A stretch of DNA of 40,509 nt, taken from the NCBI RefSeq assembly GCF_023716945.1, contig NZ_JAMQQF010000014.1, positions 1 to 40,509 on the forward strand. Reading direction: 5' to 3'. Shown piece by piece: positions 1-26,959 of this stretch. How positions within the stretch are numbered: the first letter of the stretch is position 1; each line of letters opens with the position of its first letter. The notes under the pieces were generated by a model. The model was not told where the DNA came from. It made no database searches and saw nothing but the letters and a program-made list of their open reading frames with translations. Both the position numbers and the translations under genes were made by a program. Origin of the DNA: Frankia sp. AiPs1. GTDB taxonomy: Bacteria; Actinomycetota; Actinomycetes; Frankiales; Frankiaceae.

Positions 1-18649
<18,649 letters not shown>

Positions 18650-18741
18650 CCGTTCACCTCCGCAACCCGGCGCCGATCACGACAACGCCCGCGAACGGCC
18701 GCCGCGGGGGTGGCGGCCGATACCCGGGCCTCGCAGTGCTG

Positions 18742-19080
18742 TCAGCCGTGATGGCCGCCCGGGGACTCCCAGCCGGCTTCCTCGGTCGTCTCGCCCTCGG
18801 TCGTGTCGCCGATCTGGCGCACGACGGACAGCCGGTCGCCCTGCAGACCGACCGCTTCCCCAAGCGCCCCGTAGATCTTCCCGAAGGCGTCCATCAGCTC
18901 CTGGAACGACGACTCCGCGTACAGAGAAACCTCGTCCTTCGCGCCCTTGGCGAAATTGTTTCGGGCGATGGTGTCGGCCAGCTCGCCGCCCAGATCGGTC
19001 ACCTGCTGGCGGAACGTGCTGAGCATCGGCACCTTCTGCGCGATCTCGTCGCCGTCGTGGAGTATCACCTCGTCGCTCAC
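18742..19080 (-). CDS. Small helical T7SS-associated protein
   Basis: 112 residues, starting at GTG 19080; the GTG overlaps the TGA of the upstream gene (GTGA), indicating translational coupling. The sequence is mostly helical, with an early LSTFRQQVTDLGGEL helix and a later ELMDAFGKIYGALGEAVG helix. This is the helical-hairpin pattern of WXG100/EspC-like secretion-associated proteins, but there is no clear W-x-G turn. The tail is acidic then Gly/His. It lies directly before the giant gene (92 nt gap) and may be its partner or chaperone; this is inference from position. Confidence 0.65.
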   Translation of the reverse strand: MSDEVILHDGDEIAQKVPMLSTFRQQVTDLGGELADTIARNNFAKGAKDEVSLYAESSFQELMDAFGKIYGALGEAVGLQGDRLSVVRQIGDTTEGETTEEAGWESPGGHHG

Positions 19081-19520
19081 CGCCAGCGCCCGTCTTCCTC
19101 GGGCGGAGCCAGCTCGCGGCCGTCGTCGGGCATGTTCCGGGTGAACATCCCGAGCAGCTCCTCCACGAGTTCCTCCGCCGACCCGGCCTCGGCCAGACTG
19201 CCCACGGGAGACGGCAGTTCCAGCATCAGTTCCTGCATGCCGGCCAGGACACGCCGACGGACCTCCTGACGAGCCCGCTCGATCGTCTTCACCAGGAGAT
19301 CGGCCAGCTCGGCCGGGGCGAGATCCCGGTAGCCGTCGCCGCGGAAGGTGAGATCACGAATCTCGCCCTGGCCACCGACGGTGACCGAGAGCAGCTTGTT
19401 CTTGTCGCTCGTCCGGTAGCTCGTCTCCGCGCCCTGCTGCCGGATCCGCTCCGTGACCTCCTCGGTGTGCGCCAGCTCGGCCAGCGCGGCTTCCACCTGG
19501 CTTTCGTCGAACAGCGCCAT
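19077..19520 (-). CDS. YbaB/EbfC-like protein of the T7SS cluster
   Basis: 147 residues from ATG 19520 with a strong AAAGGAGG site. An open frame extends upstream to 19718, but that part is an overlap with the neighbouring gene. The core has an N-terminal helix, then LLSVTVGGQGEIRDLTFRG and a long helix beginning APAELADLLVKTIERA, the order of the YbaB/EbfC nucleoid-associated fold. YbaB-like proteins such as EspL occur in ESX loci and are linked to effector stability. A C-terminal acidic extension of about 45 residues is added here. Confidence 0.7.
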   Translation of the reverse strand: MALFDESQVEAALAELAHTEEVTERIRQQGAETSYRTSDKNKLLSVTVGGQGEIRDLTFRGDGYRDLAPAELADLLVKTIERARQEVRRRVLAGMQELMLELPSPVGSLAEAGSAEELVEELLGMFTRNMPDDGRELAPPEEDGRWR

Positions 19521-19555
19521 CGTGCCTCCTTTCCCTGCATCAACGCCCTGCGGTG

Positions 19556-22500
19556 TCAACGCCCACGACGGGTGCGGCTGCGATCGGGAGTGGGCGGCAC
19601 CGGCGTCGGGCCGGCGGGACGGTCGGACTCGGCGTCGGCGGGGCCGTCCCCGCGGCCCACGACGGCCGGTGCGCATTCGGGGTCCGTGCCCCACACGTCC
19701 TCGTCCTCCGTCAGCCACGTGTTGCGCTGCCGTTCCTTGGACTGCTGGCCCTGGCCGCCGCCGAGCCCGCCCATGCCGCCCATCGGCATGAACGGCATCC
19801 CGCCGGACATGGGCGACCCCTTGACACTCATCGACCCGTCGGCGCCCCCCAGAGCGCCGGCACCCGCCAGGTCGCCCAGCCCGGTGGTTCCGTCCCGGCC
19901 GAGCAGGGAACCGTCGCCCGTCCCGAGTGGCTGTGAATTCGGCAGGGAGACGCCAGCCGTTCCGAAGCCCGCACCGCCGACTCCGGGAACCGTCCGGGCC
20001 ATCGGCTGCTGGATGTTCCCGACCTGCACTCCCGAGCCGGCGGCGAGGTCATACGGGTCGGGTGGGCTCACATCCAGACCGTCGACCGCCGTGGGAAAGT
20101 ATGTCTTCGGCGTCCCGTTGCCCGCCAGATCGGACGGGCTGAGCAGGCCGTTGTCGCCGAATCCGGCGCCCCCGACGGAGTCCGGGCCGAGCGTCGGCAG
20201 CGTGTTCATGCCGGCCCCGGTCGTGGCGTTCGGGCCGAGCAGACCCGCGTGCTGCAGCGTGTCCAGCTCACTCGGAGTCACCGGCACCGAGTCCAGTAGG
20301 CCGTTCTGCTGCAGGTCGGCGAGCTGGGCCGGGCTGAGGTCCCCGAGCGAGTCGATGCCGCTGGCGTTGGGGCCGAGCAGCCCATCCTGACGCAACTGGT
20401 TGAGCTGCGCATCCGTGACCGGCACATTGTCCAACGCACCGGAGGAGCCGAGCTCGGCCAGTTGCGCCGGGCTCAGATCGCCGAGGTCGTGCGGCGTGCC
20501 GGTGGTGGGTCCGAGCAGACCGGCGTCGCCCAGGGTCTGCAGATTCTGCGGTGTGAGTGGGACATCGTTGAGCAGACCATCGCGCTGCAGTTCCTGGAGC
20601 TGCTGGGGGCTGAGGTCGCCCAGCGTCTGGGCGCCGGGAGCGGCGAGACCCGCCTGCTCCAGCGCCGCCGACTGCTCCGGGGTCAACGGCACGCCGTCGA
20701 GCTGCCCGGCCTGCTGAAGCGTGCTGAGCTGCTGGGGGCTGAGGTCGCCCAGCGTCTTCGGTACGGAGTCGTTGAGGCCGCCGAGGTCCTCCCCGTCGCC
20801 GAGTCCGTTCAGCCCGCCGGCGAGGCTGTTCGGGCTGTTCGGGCTGTTCGGGCTGTTCAGCCCGGCAAGGGCCGCCGGGCCGCCGACAAGGCCGGACAGG
20901 TCGCCCCCCGGCCCGTTCGGACCGTTGCCCAGGTTGTCGTTCAGCCCGTCGTTCAAGCCGTTGCCGACGTTGTCGTTCAACCCGGTCAGACCGTCACCCA
21001 GACCGGTCAGACCGTTACCCAGGTTGTCGTTCAACCCGGTCAGACCGTTGCCCAGGTTGTCGTTCACCCCGTTCAGTCCGTCACCCAGACCGTCGAAGTT
21101 CTTGTTGAGCCCGTCGTTCATGTCGTTCAGGTCGTTGTTCAGGCCATTGTTCATGTCGTTCAGACCGTCGTTCAGACCGTTCAGGCCGTCGTTCAGACCG
21201 TCGTTCAGACCGTTCAGGCCGTCGTTCAGACCGTTGTTCAGGTCGTTCAGGTCGTTGTTCAGACCGTTGTTCATGTCGTTCAGACCGTTGTTCAGGTCGT
21301 TCAGGTCGTTGTTCAGACCGTTGAAGCCGTTGTTCAGACCGTTGAAGCCGTTGTTCAGGCCGTTCAGGCCGTTATTCAGGTCATTCAGACCGTTGTTCAG
21401 ACCGTTGAAGCCGTTGTTGAGGCCGTTGAAGTACTTGTCGAGATCCTCGGGGTTGAACGGCGGCGGGTCAGTGGTCTCCGGGTTATCGTGTGGAGTGCGG
21501 GTGACCGGCGGCATGGCGGTCATCTTGACCTTGCCGGCCGCGGCGTTGAACTTGTCCATCATGTCCTGGGCCAGGCCCACGGACGGCGCGAAGCTGTCCT
21601 GCACCTTCTTCGCCCACGCAGCCCGCAGGGCCTGATCGGCGGCGAACCAGGACGGCTGCCGGAGCACGGCGAAGTCCCCGGTGACGCCACTCCACTCGGG
21701 AAAGCGAATGTACATCTCCCGCCACAGGTCGTACTCGTACTCCCCGAGCTCGCCGCGGATCCGTCCGGTCTCCCACAACCCGTGGGAATGGTTGTAGTTC
21801 GGGTCGGTACCGTAGCTGCTGAACACCGTGGAATCGTCGAACATCTGGACGATCAGCGTGTAGGGGTCCGGCCAGACGCCGGGCGGCCCCCCAATCGGAG
21901 CCCTCGTCTCCCCCTGACCGCTCTGCCCGTTCCAGTAGGCATTGTCCAGGAAAAGCTGGTTCACGAAGTTCACCGCGCTGGTGACGGCCTGCCCCAGGGG
22001 ATCGGACCAACTCTTGATCTGGTCGAGGACGCCCTGCACACCGCGCCTGGCTGCATTGACCTGATCCCGGAAGGCCGCGGCCGCCGAGCCGTCGAAATTC
22101 TCCACCTTCGTGTCCAGCCGGGAGACGTCGTTGTCCAGATCCTCGAAGATGGCCTGGGCCCACTCCCCGACACGCTGCAGGGCCACATTGACCCCACGCA
22201 GCGTGGCCGGATCGAACGGCGTGCGCGGACCGGCGATCTGCGGGATGTCCTTGAACACCGCGGCCCAGGCCGCCCGGACGTCCATCAACGGATTGCTGTC
22301 CCCGGCGCCCGCGGGCGTCGGGGAGTTGCGGTTCGCCGACGAGGAGTCGTCCTGCTTCCCGACCCACAGGGTCAACTGCTCCGCGTTACTCATGCTGTCG
22401 CTTGACATCCAGCGCCAGAAGGTGATCGCGCCCTGTTTGAACTTGGGCTTCCAGCTTCCCAGGGTGTGGTAGTGCTCCTCCCGCTCTTCGGGAATCAGCC

Positions 22501-22693
22501 AGGGCGCGCCGCCGGCACCCCCGATGGTGCTCGGCCGCAGGTTGTCGGCGACGCTCTTGCTGGTTGTTCCGTTCGGTTTGGGCGAGTCCCCGTCGCCCGG
22601 GCCGGTGGCGAGATTGAGTCCGCCGTCGGCCGCGCCGACGGTATACCCGAGGATGGTCTGGAGGATGTCCTCGATCGGCTGGGCAGCAGCCAT
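19556..22693 (-). CDS. 1045-residue repeat protein of the T7SS cluster
   Basis: Starts at ATG 22693 with GGGGAG upstream and only 2 nt after the previous stop. Residues 1-410 are a folded, mostly helical region with several tryptophans and one helical-hairpin section (about 165-250) like WXG100 relatives. Residues 424-585 are an Asn/Gly/Leu heptad repeat, about 645-825 hold four LGDLSPxQL repeats, and the C-terminal part is Gly/Met-rich. Near the end are WLTED and DVWGTD, the first shared with the giant protein. No signal peptide or membrane segment was seen. It is probably a secreted or secretion-linked structural protein; no function is assigned. Confidence 0.8.
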   Translation of the reverse strand: MAAAQPIEDILQTILGYTVGAADGGLNLATGPGDGDSPKPNGTTSKSVADNLRPSTIGGAGGAPWLIPEEREEHYHTLGSWKPKFKQGAITFWRWMSSDSMSNAEQLTLWVGKQDDSSSANRNSPTPAGAGDSNPLMDVRAAWAAVFKDIPQIAGPRTPFDPATLRGVNVALQRVGEWAQAIFEDLDNDVSRLDTKVENFDGSAAAAFRDQVNAARRGVQGVLDQIKSWSDPLGQAVTSAVNFVNQLFLDNAYWNGQSGQGETRAPIGGPPGVWPDPYTLIVQMFDDSTVFSSYGTDPNYNHSHGLWETGRIRGELGEYEYDLWREMYIRFPEWSGVTGDFAVLRQPSWFAADQALRAAWAKKVQDSFAPSVGLAQDMMDKFNAAAGKVKMTAMPPVTRTPHDNPETTDPPPFNPEDLDKYFNGLNNGFNGLNNGLNDLNNGLNGLNNGFNGLNNGFNGLNNDLNDLNNGLNDMNNGLNNDLNDLNNGLNDGLNGLNDGLNDGLNGLNDGLNDMNNGLNNDLNDMNDGLNKNFDGLGDGLNGVNDNLGNGLTGLNDNLGNGLTGLGDGLTGLNDNVGNGLNDGLNDNLGNGPNGPGGDLSGLVGGPAALAGLNSPNSPNSPNSLAGGLNGLGDGEDLGGLNDSVPKTLGDLSPQQLSTLQQAGQLDGVPLTPEQSAALEQAGLAAPGAQTLGDLSPQQLQELQRDGLLNDVPLTPQNLQTLGDAGLLGPTTGTPHDLGDLSPAQLAELGSSGALDNVPVTDAQLNQLRQDGLLGPNASGIDSLGDLSPAQLADLQQNGLLDSVPVTPSELDTLQHAGLLGPNATTGAGMNTLPTLGPDSVGGAGFGDNGLLSPSDLAGNGTPKTYFPTAVDGLDVSPPDPYDLAAGSGVQVGNIQQPMARTVPGVGGAGFGTAGVSLPNSQPLGTGDGSLLGRDGTTGLGDLAGAGALGGADGSMSVKGSPMSGGMPFMPMGGMGGLGGGQGQQSKERQRNTWLTEDEDVWGTDPECAPAVVGRGDGPADAESDRPAGPTPVPPTPDRSRTRRGR
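20225..20760 (-). repeat. Four LSPxQL repeats of about 43 residues
   Basis: Each unit reads LGDLSPxQLxxLQxxGxLDxVPLTPxxLxxLxxAGLLGP. Copies differ enough to be old duplications, in contrast to the neighbouring heptad array. The repeated S-P/T-P-x-Q-L helix caps resemble short helix-turn-helix repeat proteins; the family was not recognised. Confidence 0.8.
20935..21440 (-). repeat. Asn/Gly/Leu heptad repeat array
   Basis: About 24 units of (F/L)-N-G/D-L/M-N-N/D-G, mostly 7 residues (21 bp) with interspersed 4-residue units (LNDG, LNND, LGNG). Hydrophobic residues fall at positions 1 and 4 of each unit, as in a coiled coil, yet the other positions are almost only Asn, Gly and Asp. The DNA units (CGTTCAGGCCGTTGTTCAGAC type) are near-identical, so the array expanded by tandem duplication. 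Confidence 0.85.
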
Positions 22694-22695
22694 TG

Positions 22696-23118
22696 TCAGC
22701 TCCCCTTGCCCTGATCGGTCGGGCCGTCACCCGGCCCCTGGGGCGTCTCCGTGGGGATGAACCCCGAGAACTCCTCTGCCGTCATATCGTTCAGATGCTC
22801 GACCGCGTCCGTGTCCTCCAGCAGCGACTGCAGACCCCAGTACAGGTTCGACGCGTTGGAGTACACCGTGTCGAACCGGCCGGTGAGGTTCTTGCGCACC
22901 TTGTCCAGGTCCTTGGCCAGCTTCACGGCCTCGGTGAAGTCCGCGCCCCCCAGGCTCAGGGGAAACTGATCACCCAGGGTCAGGTCGGAGTAGGTCTCAC
23001 CACTGTCCCACTGGTAGTCGGCCAGCCGGGTGTCCATGTCCTGGAGCAGGTCGCCGTACTCGGTTCGGAGCCGCTGGAGGGTCGGCTCGTCAATCTTGAT
23101 CGTGAACTCGGTGCCCAA
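22696..23118 (-). CDS. WXG100-like helical protein
   Basis: 140 residues from a TTG start at 23118. The chosen start follows AGGAGA at 5 nt; the frame also extends to a TTG at 23160, which has no ribosome site. The protein opens with a short strand (EFTIKIDEPTLQRL) and then two long helices, with a WDSG turn and Y-W-G-L further on. Length and helices fit an ESX substrate or chaperone-like protein longer than the usual 100 residues. The stop lies 2 nt before the 1045-residue gene, so they are co-transcribed. Confidence 0.7.
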   Translation of the reverse strand: MGTEFTIKIDEPTLQRLRTEYGDLLQDMDTRLADYQWDSGETYSDLTLGDQFPLSLGGADFTEAVKLAKDLDKVRKNLTGRFDTVYSNASNLYWGLQSLLEDTDAVEHLNDMTAEEFSGFIPTETPQGPGDGPTDQGKGS

Positions 23119-23172
23119 TGGTCTCTCCTGTCGTTCGCCTCGGTTTTTGTGTCCTACCAAGAGAGCAGCGGC

Positions 23173-23228
23173 CCGACCGGCCCGCGCGGACCGTCACACC
23201 GGTAGTGGTCCGCGCGGGATCCGGTCGG
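23173..23228 (-). terminator. Long hairpin between the WXG100 pair and the downstream genes
   Basis: CCGACCGG plus CCCGCGCGGACC (23173-23192) pairs perfectly with GGTCCGCGCGGG plus CCGGTCGG (23207-23228). There is a 14-nt loop and one 2-nt bulge, giving a 20-bp stem. No T-run follows on either strand, as is common for actinomycete terminators. It sits 80 nt after the last WXG100 stop and can end or attenuate transcription, which would leave the WXG100 pair more abundant than genes below. Confidence 0.7.
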
Positions 23229-23308
23229 CCACCGAGCACGAGAAGAATCTGGTTACCGGCCGCGTACGCGATGGGGAGATACGCGGGTGTCCGGCGTGAC
23301 GGGCATCG

Positions 23309-23605
23309 TCAGAGGAGCGAGCCGAAGACGCTCGCACCCTTCCTGTCACCCAGCACGTACTGGTTGTGAATCTCCTCGAGCTTCTGTCGGCCCACCGCGA
23401 GGGACAGCTCCATGTCCTGCTGGCCCTTGTTCCACTGCTGCTGGGCCAGCGTGTAGTTCTCCGGCGCGGAACCCGCGTTGGCCTGGATGAAGAGCTGCAC
23501 CTTGGACACGAGATCGGCGAGCGACTCCTCGAGCTTCTTGGTGACGAAGGTGAGTTCATCTGCGGTGTCGAGGGCGCCATTCGGGCTGAACTGGTAGGTG
23601 GCCAT
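23309..23605 (-). CDS. WXG100 family protein, EsxB-like
   Basis: 98 residues from ATG 23605 with GAGGAG upstream. Two helices flank a turn with QQWNKGQQ, a W-x-x-G variant of the family W-x-G. The C-terminal part has HNQYVLGDRKG, which contains Y-x-x-x-D, the T7SS secretion signal typical of the EsxB (CFP-10-like) partner. It is preceded by another WXG100 gene 66 nt upstream, the usual arrangement of a heterodimer. The product would be exported through the EccB/C/D machine; partner assignment is inferred. Confidence 0.85.
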   Translation of the reverse strand: MATYQFSPNGALDTADELTFVTKKLEESLADLVSKVQLFIQANAGSAPENYTLAQQQWNKGQQDMELSLAVGRQKLEEIHNQYVLGDRKGASVFGSLL

Positions 23606-23671
23606 GTCTCCTCGTTTCCCCGGATTCCGAATTCCGGCTCAAGGTTGGGTCGGCGATCGGCCGGCTGCGCC

Positions 23672-23986
23672 TCAGGTGAGTCCCTGGGCCCAGCTTGAGC
23701 CGATCATCAGGGCGTCGTCCTCGGTGCTGGTCGTGGTCTTCGCGTAACTGACCATCGATTCGTTCAGCAGGTTCAGCGCCTGCCTGACCTCGTTGAAGCC
23801 GTTCTGCCAGCCGGAGATGGCGTCGCGGTACTTGTTGGCCGCGACGCCACCCCACGTCGAGAAGAGCATGGAGCTGGCGCCGTCGATCGTCTGCTGGATG
23901 TTGTTGCACTCGTCCTGGCAGTTGTCAAAAGCCTTGATCATGTTGATGGTGGTGGCTTCATCGGCGACGAGAGACTGATCTGGCAT
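23672..23986 (-). CDS. WXG100 family protein, EsxA-like
   Basis: 104 residues from ATG 23986 with GGAGGG upstream. It shows the helix-turn-helix plan with a clear STWGG turn (W-x-G) in the middle and a following helix NKYRDAISGWQNGF. No Y-x-x-x-D/E is seen at the C-terminus, which fits the EsxA (ESAT-6-like) partner role. Two cysteines lie in the first helix (DNCQDEC), unusual for the family. It is the first gene after eccB on this strand. Confidence 0.85.
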   Translation of the reverse strand: MPDQSLVADEATTINMIKAFDNCQDECNNIQQTIDGASSMLFSTWGGVAANKYRDAISGWQNGFNEVRQALNLLNESMVSYAKTTTSTEDDALMIGSSWAQGLT

Positions 23987-24030
23987 GGACGTGCCCTCCG
24001 GGTTTCGGACAGAACATCATTGATTCCAGT

Positions 24031-24070
24031 GGTCATCAGGGCGGGGTCATCAGGGATGTGGTCATCAGGG
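24031..24070. repeat. Triple direct repeat before the WXG100 pair
   Basis: GGTCATCAGGG occurs at 24031 (last base differs in context), 24045 and 24060, 14-15 nt apart, in the 101-nt gap between the eccB stop and the first WXG100 gene. Spacing of about one and a half helical turns and the location before an abundant gene pair suggest a regulator-binding array; this is inference. Confidence 0.45.
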
Positions 24071-24087
24071 GCGGGGTCCTCCGGTCG

Positions 24088-25485
24088 TCACCCCCGTCCC
24101 GGCGTCGTCAGCGGCGGTCCCGAGGGCAGGAGCGCCAACAACTTCCAGGGCGCGGCGACGGCCTGCTGCGGCGCGTAGCCGAGCGCCTTGACCGCGTCCC
24201 CACTCACCGGGTAAGCCATGCCGCTGCCGTCGACCAGGACGCCCGGCTGCTTGTCCACGTCCGCCGCCCGGCTGCCCCGCGGCAGCACCCTGGGTACGAC
24301 CAGGGCGCCACCACCCGCGGCGACGCCGATGGCGGTGTCGCCGGACGTCCGCCGGCCCGCGGCCGCACGCACCGTCGAGACCACGACGTCGAACGTGGAG
24401 CCGGCCGGATCCGGCGAGGACTCGACGCAGACCGACTCGCCCGCGGACGGCAGCCGGATCGGCGGTGGCGTTGCCGGCAGGGTGTTCTGCGGCGCCGCCA
24501 TCACGGCGCGCGCGGCGGTGGCAAGGTCCCCCGGGGTGATCGGCTGTTCCGGTGCGTCGCCCGCCTCGCCTCGGGCCAGGGCGAACTGGGTCGGGCTCAG
24601 CGCGGTCAGCCCGGACCCCAGCAGGATGTAGTGGGCGACCGATCCGGTTGCCGTCGTCACCGCGAACAGCTCGCCCCGCCGGGTGGCCTGATCCCCGATG
24701 CGCGGTCCGGGTGTCCCGGCGTCCGGCACGGCGACCGGGGCCAGATCCGGCCCGGGCGGCACCAGGTCCAGCCACGTCCGGGGAACGGCGGTGGGGATGA
24801 TCGCGCCGAAACCCAGCACGTCCGCGGCCCAGGGCCGGGCCAGCAGCAACCGCTGTCCGTTCCAGAGCAGGTACTGCTGCCCGTCGGCGGAGACCAGCAG
24901 TCCCGCGTCGGCGCCGAGGCGGGGCTTCGCCGGGGCAACGCCGACGTCGAGAACCATGGCCGGCCCGGCGCCAGGGCCGTCATCACCGGCGGCACCGGCG
25001 ACACCGGCGGCACCGGCGGCACCGGGCCGGGTGCACAGCCGCCACACGCCCTTGTTGAGGCGACTGGGGTCGGGCAGCGTGTCCGGCGCGTTCGTGAGGC
25101 CGAGGGGGGCGCCACGCGGCACTCCGGTCAGCCTGGTGCGCGGCACCACCACGGGTGAGATGGTCTTGCCCGTCAGCAGCCGGGCCGAGGCGATGTTGCG
25201 CACCGGCCGCAACGCGCCGTCGACCAGCAGGAACCGGCTTCCGCTCGACTTGTCCACGATCAGGGCGCCGGGTTTGCGCCAGGCCGTCGACCCCCGCGCG
25301 GAGATCAGCGCCCAGACCGCGACCACCGCCAGCAGCAGGATCGCCGCCACCCCCCCGGTGATCAGACCGCGCAGGTCCCGGCGGGTCGGCGACTCGAGGA
25401 TGTCCGGTTCGGCCCGCACGAGCGCCCCGGTCAGCCGGAACACCAGGTAGTTGTGCGCGTTGACCTGGTCTCGTCGGGAGCGCAT
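24088..25485 (-). CDS. eccB: T7SS membrane protein EccB
   Basis: 465 residues. The start is ATG 25485, giving MRSRRDQVNAHNYLVFRL, the standard EccB opening; the longer frame to 25584 overlaps eccD. One membrane helix (about residues 43-65, GLITGGVAAILLLAVVAVWALI) follows a short cytoplasmic N-terminus, then a large extracytoplasmic domain with repeat-like VLDVG and LVVPRVLPRG segments. Conserved-type cysteines are present (RLCTRP and ESVCVES), as in EccB, where they form a disulfide. EccB is part of the ESX membrane complex. It starts 1 nt after the eccD stop, so both are in one operon. Confidence 0.92.
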   Translation of the reverse strand: MRSRRDQVNAHNYLVFRLTGALVRAEPDILESPTRRDLRGLITGGVAAILLLAVVAVWALISARGSTAWRKPGALIVDKSSGSRFLLVDGALRPVRNIASARLLTGKTISPVVVPRTRLTGVPRGAPLGLTNAPDTLPDPSRLNKGVWRLCTRPGAAGAAGVAGAAGDDGPGAGPAMVLDVGVAPAKPRLGADAGLLVSADGQQYLLWNGQRLLLARPWAADVLGFGAIIPTAVPRTWLDLVPPGPDLAPVAVPDAGTPGPRIGDQATRRGELFAVTTATGSVAHYILLGSGLTALSPTQFALARGEAGDAPEQPITPGDLATAARAVMAAPQNTLPATPPPIRLPSAGESVCVESSPDPAGSTFDVVVSTVRAAAGRRTSGDTAIGVAAGGGALVVPRVLPRGSRAADVDKQPGVLVDGSGMAYPVSGDAVKALGYAPQQAVAAPWKLLALLPSGPPLTTPGRG

Positions 25486-25486
25486 C

Positions 25487-26959
25487 TCAGCCGACCACCG
25501 AACGGATGAACCCGACTCCGCCGAGGATCCCGACCACCAGCGGGACCGAGACCGCCAGCGCGATGGCGTGACCCCAGTCGCCAAGCCGTCCCCAGATCGG
25601 CGTCAGCCGGCGGCGGGGAAGCGTGTACGCGCAGGCCGCGGCGACGACCGCCAGCAGCAGGGCCAGCACCATCGGCAGCGCCGCGCCGCCCCCGAGCACT
25701 CCCGACCGGGCGGGCAGCGACAGGACGACGGCGGCCAGGCCCGCGCCGGCGGGCAGTCCCAACGCCAGGCGGTGCCAGGTACTCGTCATCGGGCGGGCGG
25801 CGAGCACCTGTGCGAACCCGACGAGGAGGGCGACCGTCGCCGGCGGCCAGCCGGGGGCGAGCGCCAGCCGGAGCACCGCGGCGGTCGACACGACCCCGCC
25901 GGCCGCGTGCAGGGCGGTCATGTAACGGTCGGCCCGGGCGGTGCGGGCCAGCAGTTGCGCCCCCGGTTCGGGGTCGATGTCGTCCTGGAGGTCCTCCGGT
26001 TCGACCGGCAGCGGCGGCAGCGTCAGCCCGGCGAGCTTGAACGAGGCCATCGGCACCGCGGGACGGGCCGCCACGCAGAGCAGCGACATCACCGCCGCCG
26101 TCTGGGTCCAGTCCAGCCCGGCGGCGGAACTCAGCTCGCTGGCCACGGCGGCGGCGAGCGCCATGGCCGTGACCGCGAGGCCGACCGGCAGAAGAGTGTC
26201 GCGCACGGACGTCACGACCAGCACCAGCAGGCTCGCGAGCACGGCGACTCCCGCGCCGGCCAGCAGCATCTCGGGCAGGTGGGCGCCCGCGCCCGCGTCG
26301 GCATAGGCATCGGCATCGGCGACCTGGAGAACCACCGCCTCCACGGCGAAGGCCACCACCGCACCGCCGAGCAGCGCGGTCACCGCGCGATCCCGCTGCC
26401 CCCGGCTCGACCCGACCATGGCGACGAACAGCAGCATCGCGACGACGCCCACCGTCACGGGCCGGCCGAACACGTCGTCGCCGGCGTCGGTGGCGCCGTG
26501 GGCGTCCGCGGCCGGGGGGGAAACGTGCGGACCGGCCAGCACGGGCACCGCGAGCGCCACCAGCAACCACACCACCAGTGCCAACGCCGACACCGTGTGG
26601 GTGGTCCGCGGCCGCCACAGACCCGAACGCGCGCTGATCCCGGTGGAGACGCCGTCGATCAGGTCGTCGAAGTCCAGCGGCGGTATCTGGTCCGATCGGG
26701 GGCGGACGTGGACGGTGTCGCCGTCGAGCAGCTCGTGCTCGGCGACGCTGAGGTCCTCGTCCAGCGGGGGCGAGCCGAGCCGCTGCACCACCCAGCCGCT
26801 GTGTTCCAGCCCGCGATCGGCGAGATCGGGGCCGAGACTGCGCAGCAACGCCGGCATCAGGTCGGTCAGGGGCACGTGCGTGGGCACGGACAGATCGACC
26901 CGGCTGGTCGGCCCGATGACGAGAAGACGGCAGACCTCCGCCGCGCTGCTCTGTGCCAT
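25487..26959 (-). CDS. eccD: T7SS membrane channel protein EccD
   Basis: 490 residues. An N-terminal ubiquitin-like domain of about 85 residues (VCRLLVIGPTSRVDLSVP to DGDTVHVRPR) is followed by about eleven hydrophobic helices to the C-terminus, the EccD plan. EccD forms the membrane vestibule of the ESX complex. GGAGG sits only 1 nt before the ATG, too close to be a standard ribosome site, and no better in-frame start was seen. It is the first gene of the minus-strand T7SS run and is divergent from eccC. Confidence 0.92.
   Translation of the reverse strand: MAQSSAAEVCRLLVIGPTSRVDLSVPTHVPLTDLMPALLRSLGPDLADRGLEHSGWVVQRLGSPPLDEDLSVAEHELLDGDTVHVRPRSDQIPPLDFDDLIDGVSTGISARSGLWRPRTTHTVSALALVVWLLVALAVPVLAGPHVSPPAADAHGATDAGDDVFGRPVTVGVVAMLLFVAMVGSSRGQRDRAVTALLGGAVVAFAVEAVVLQVADADAYADAGAGAHLPEMLLAGAGVAVLASLLVLVVTSVRDTLLPVGLAVTAMALAAAVASELSSAAGLDWTQTAAVMSLLCVAARPAVPMASFKLAGLTLPPLPVEPEDLQDDIDPEPGAQLLARTARADRYMTALHAAGGVVSTAAVLRLALAPGWPPATVALLVGFAQVLAARPMTSTWHRLALGLPAGAGLAAVVLSLPARSGVLGGGAALPMVLALLLAVVAAACAYTLPRRRLTPIWGRLGDWGHAIALAVSVPLVVGILGGVGFIRSVVG

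Noticed and set aside
20935-21440. Possible CRISPR array
   Set aside because: The repeat units are 21 and 12 bp with no unique spacers and encode an in-frame peptide repeat.
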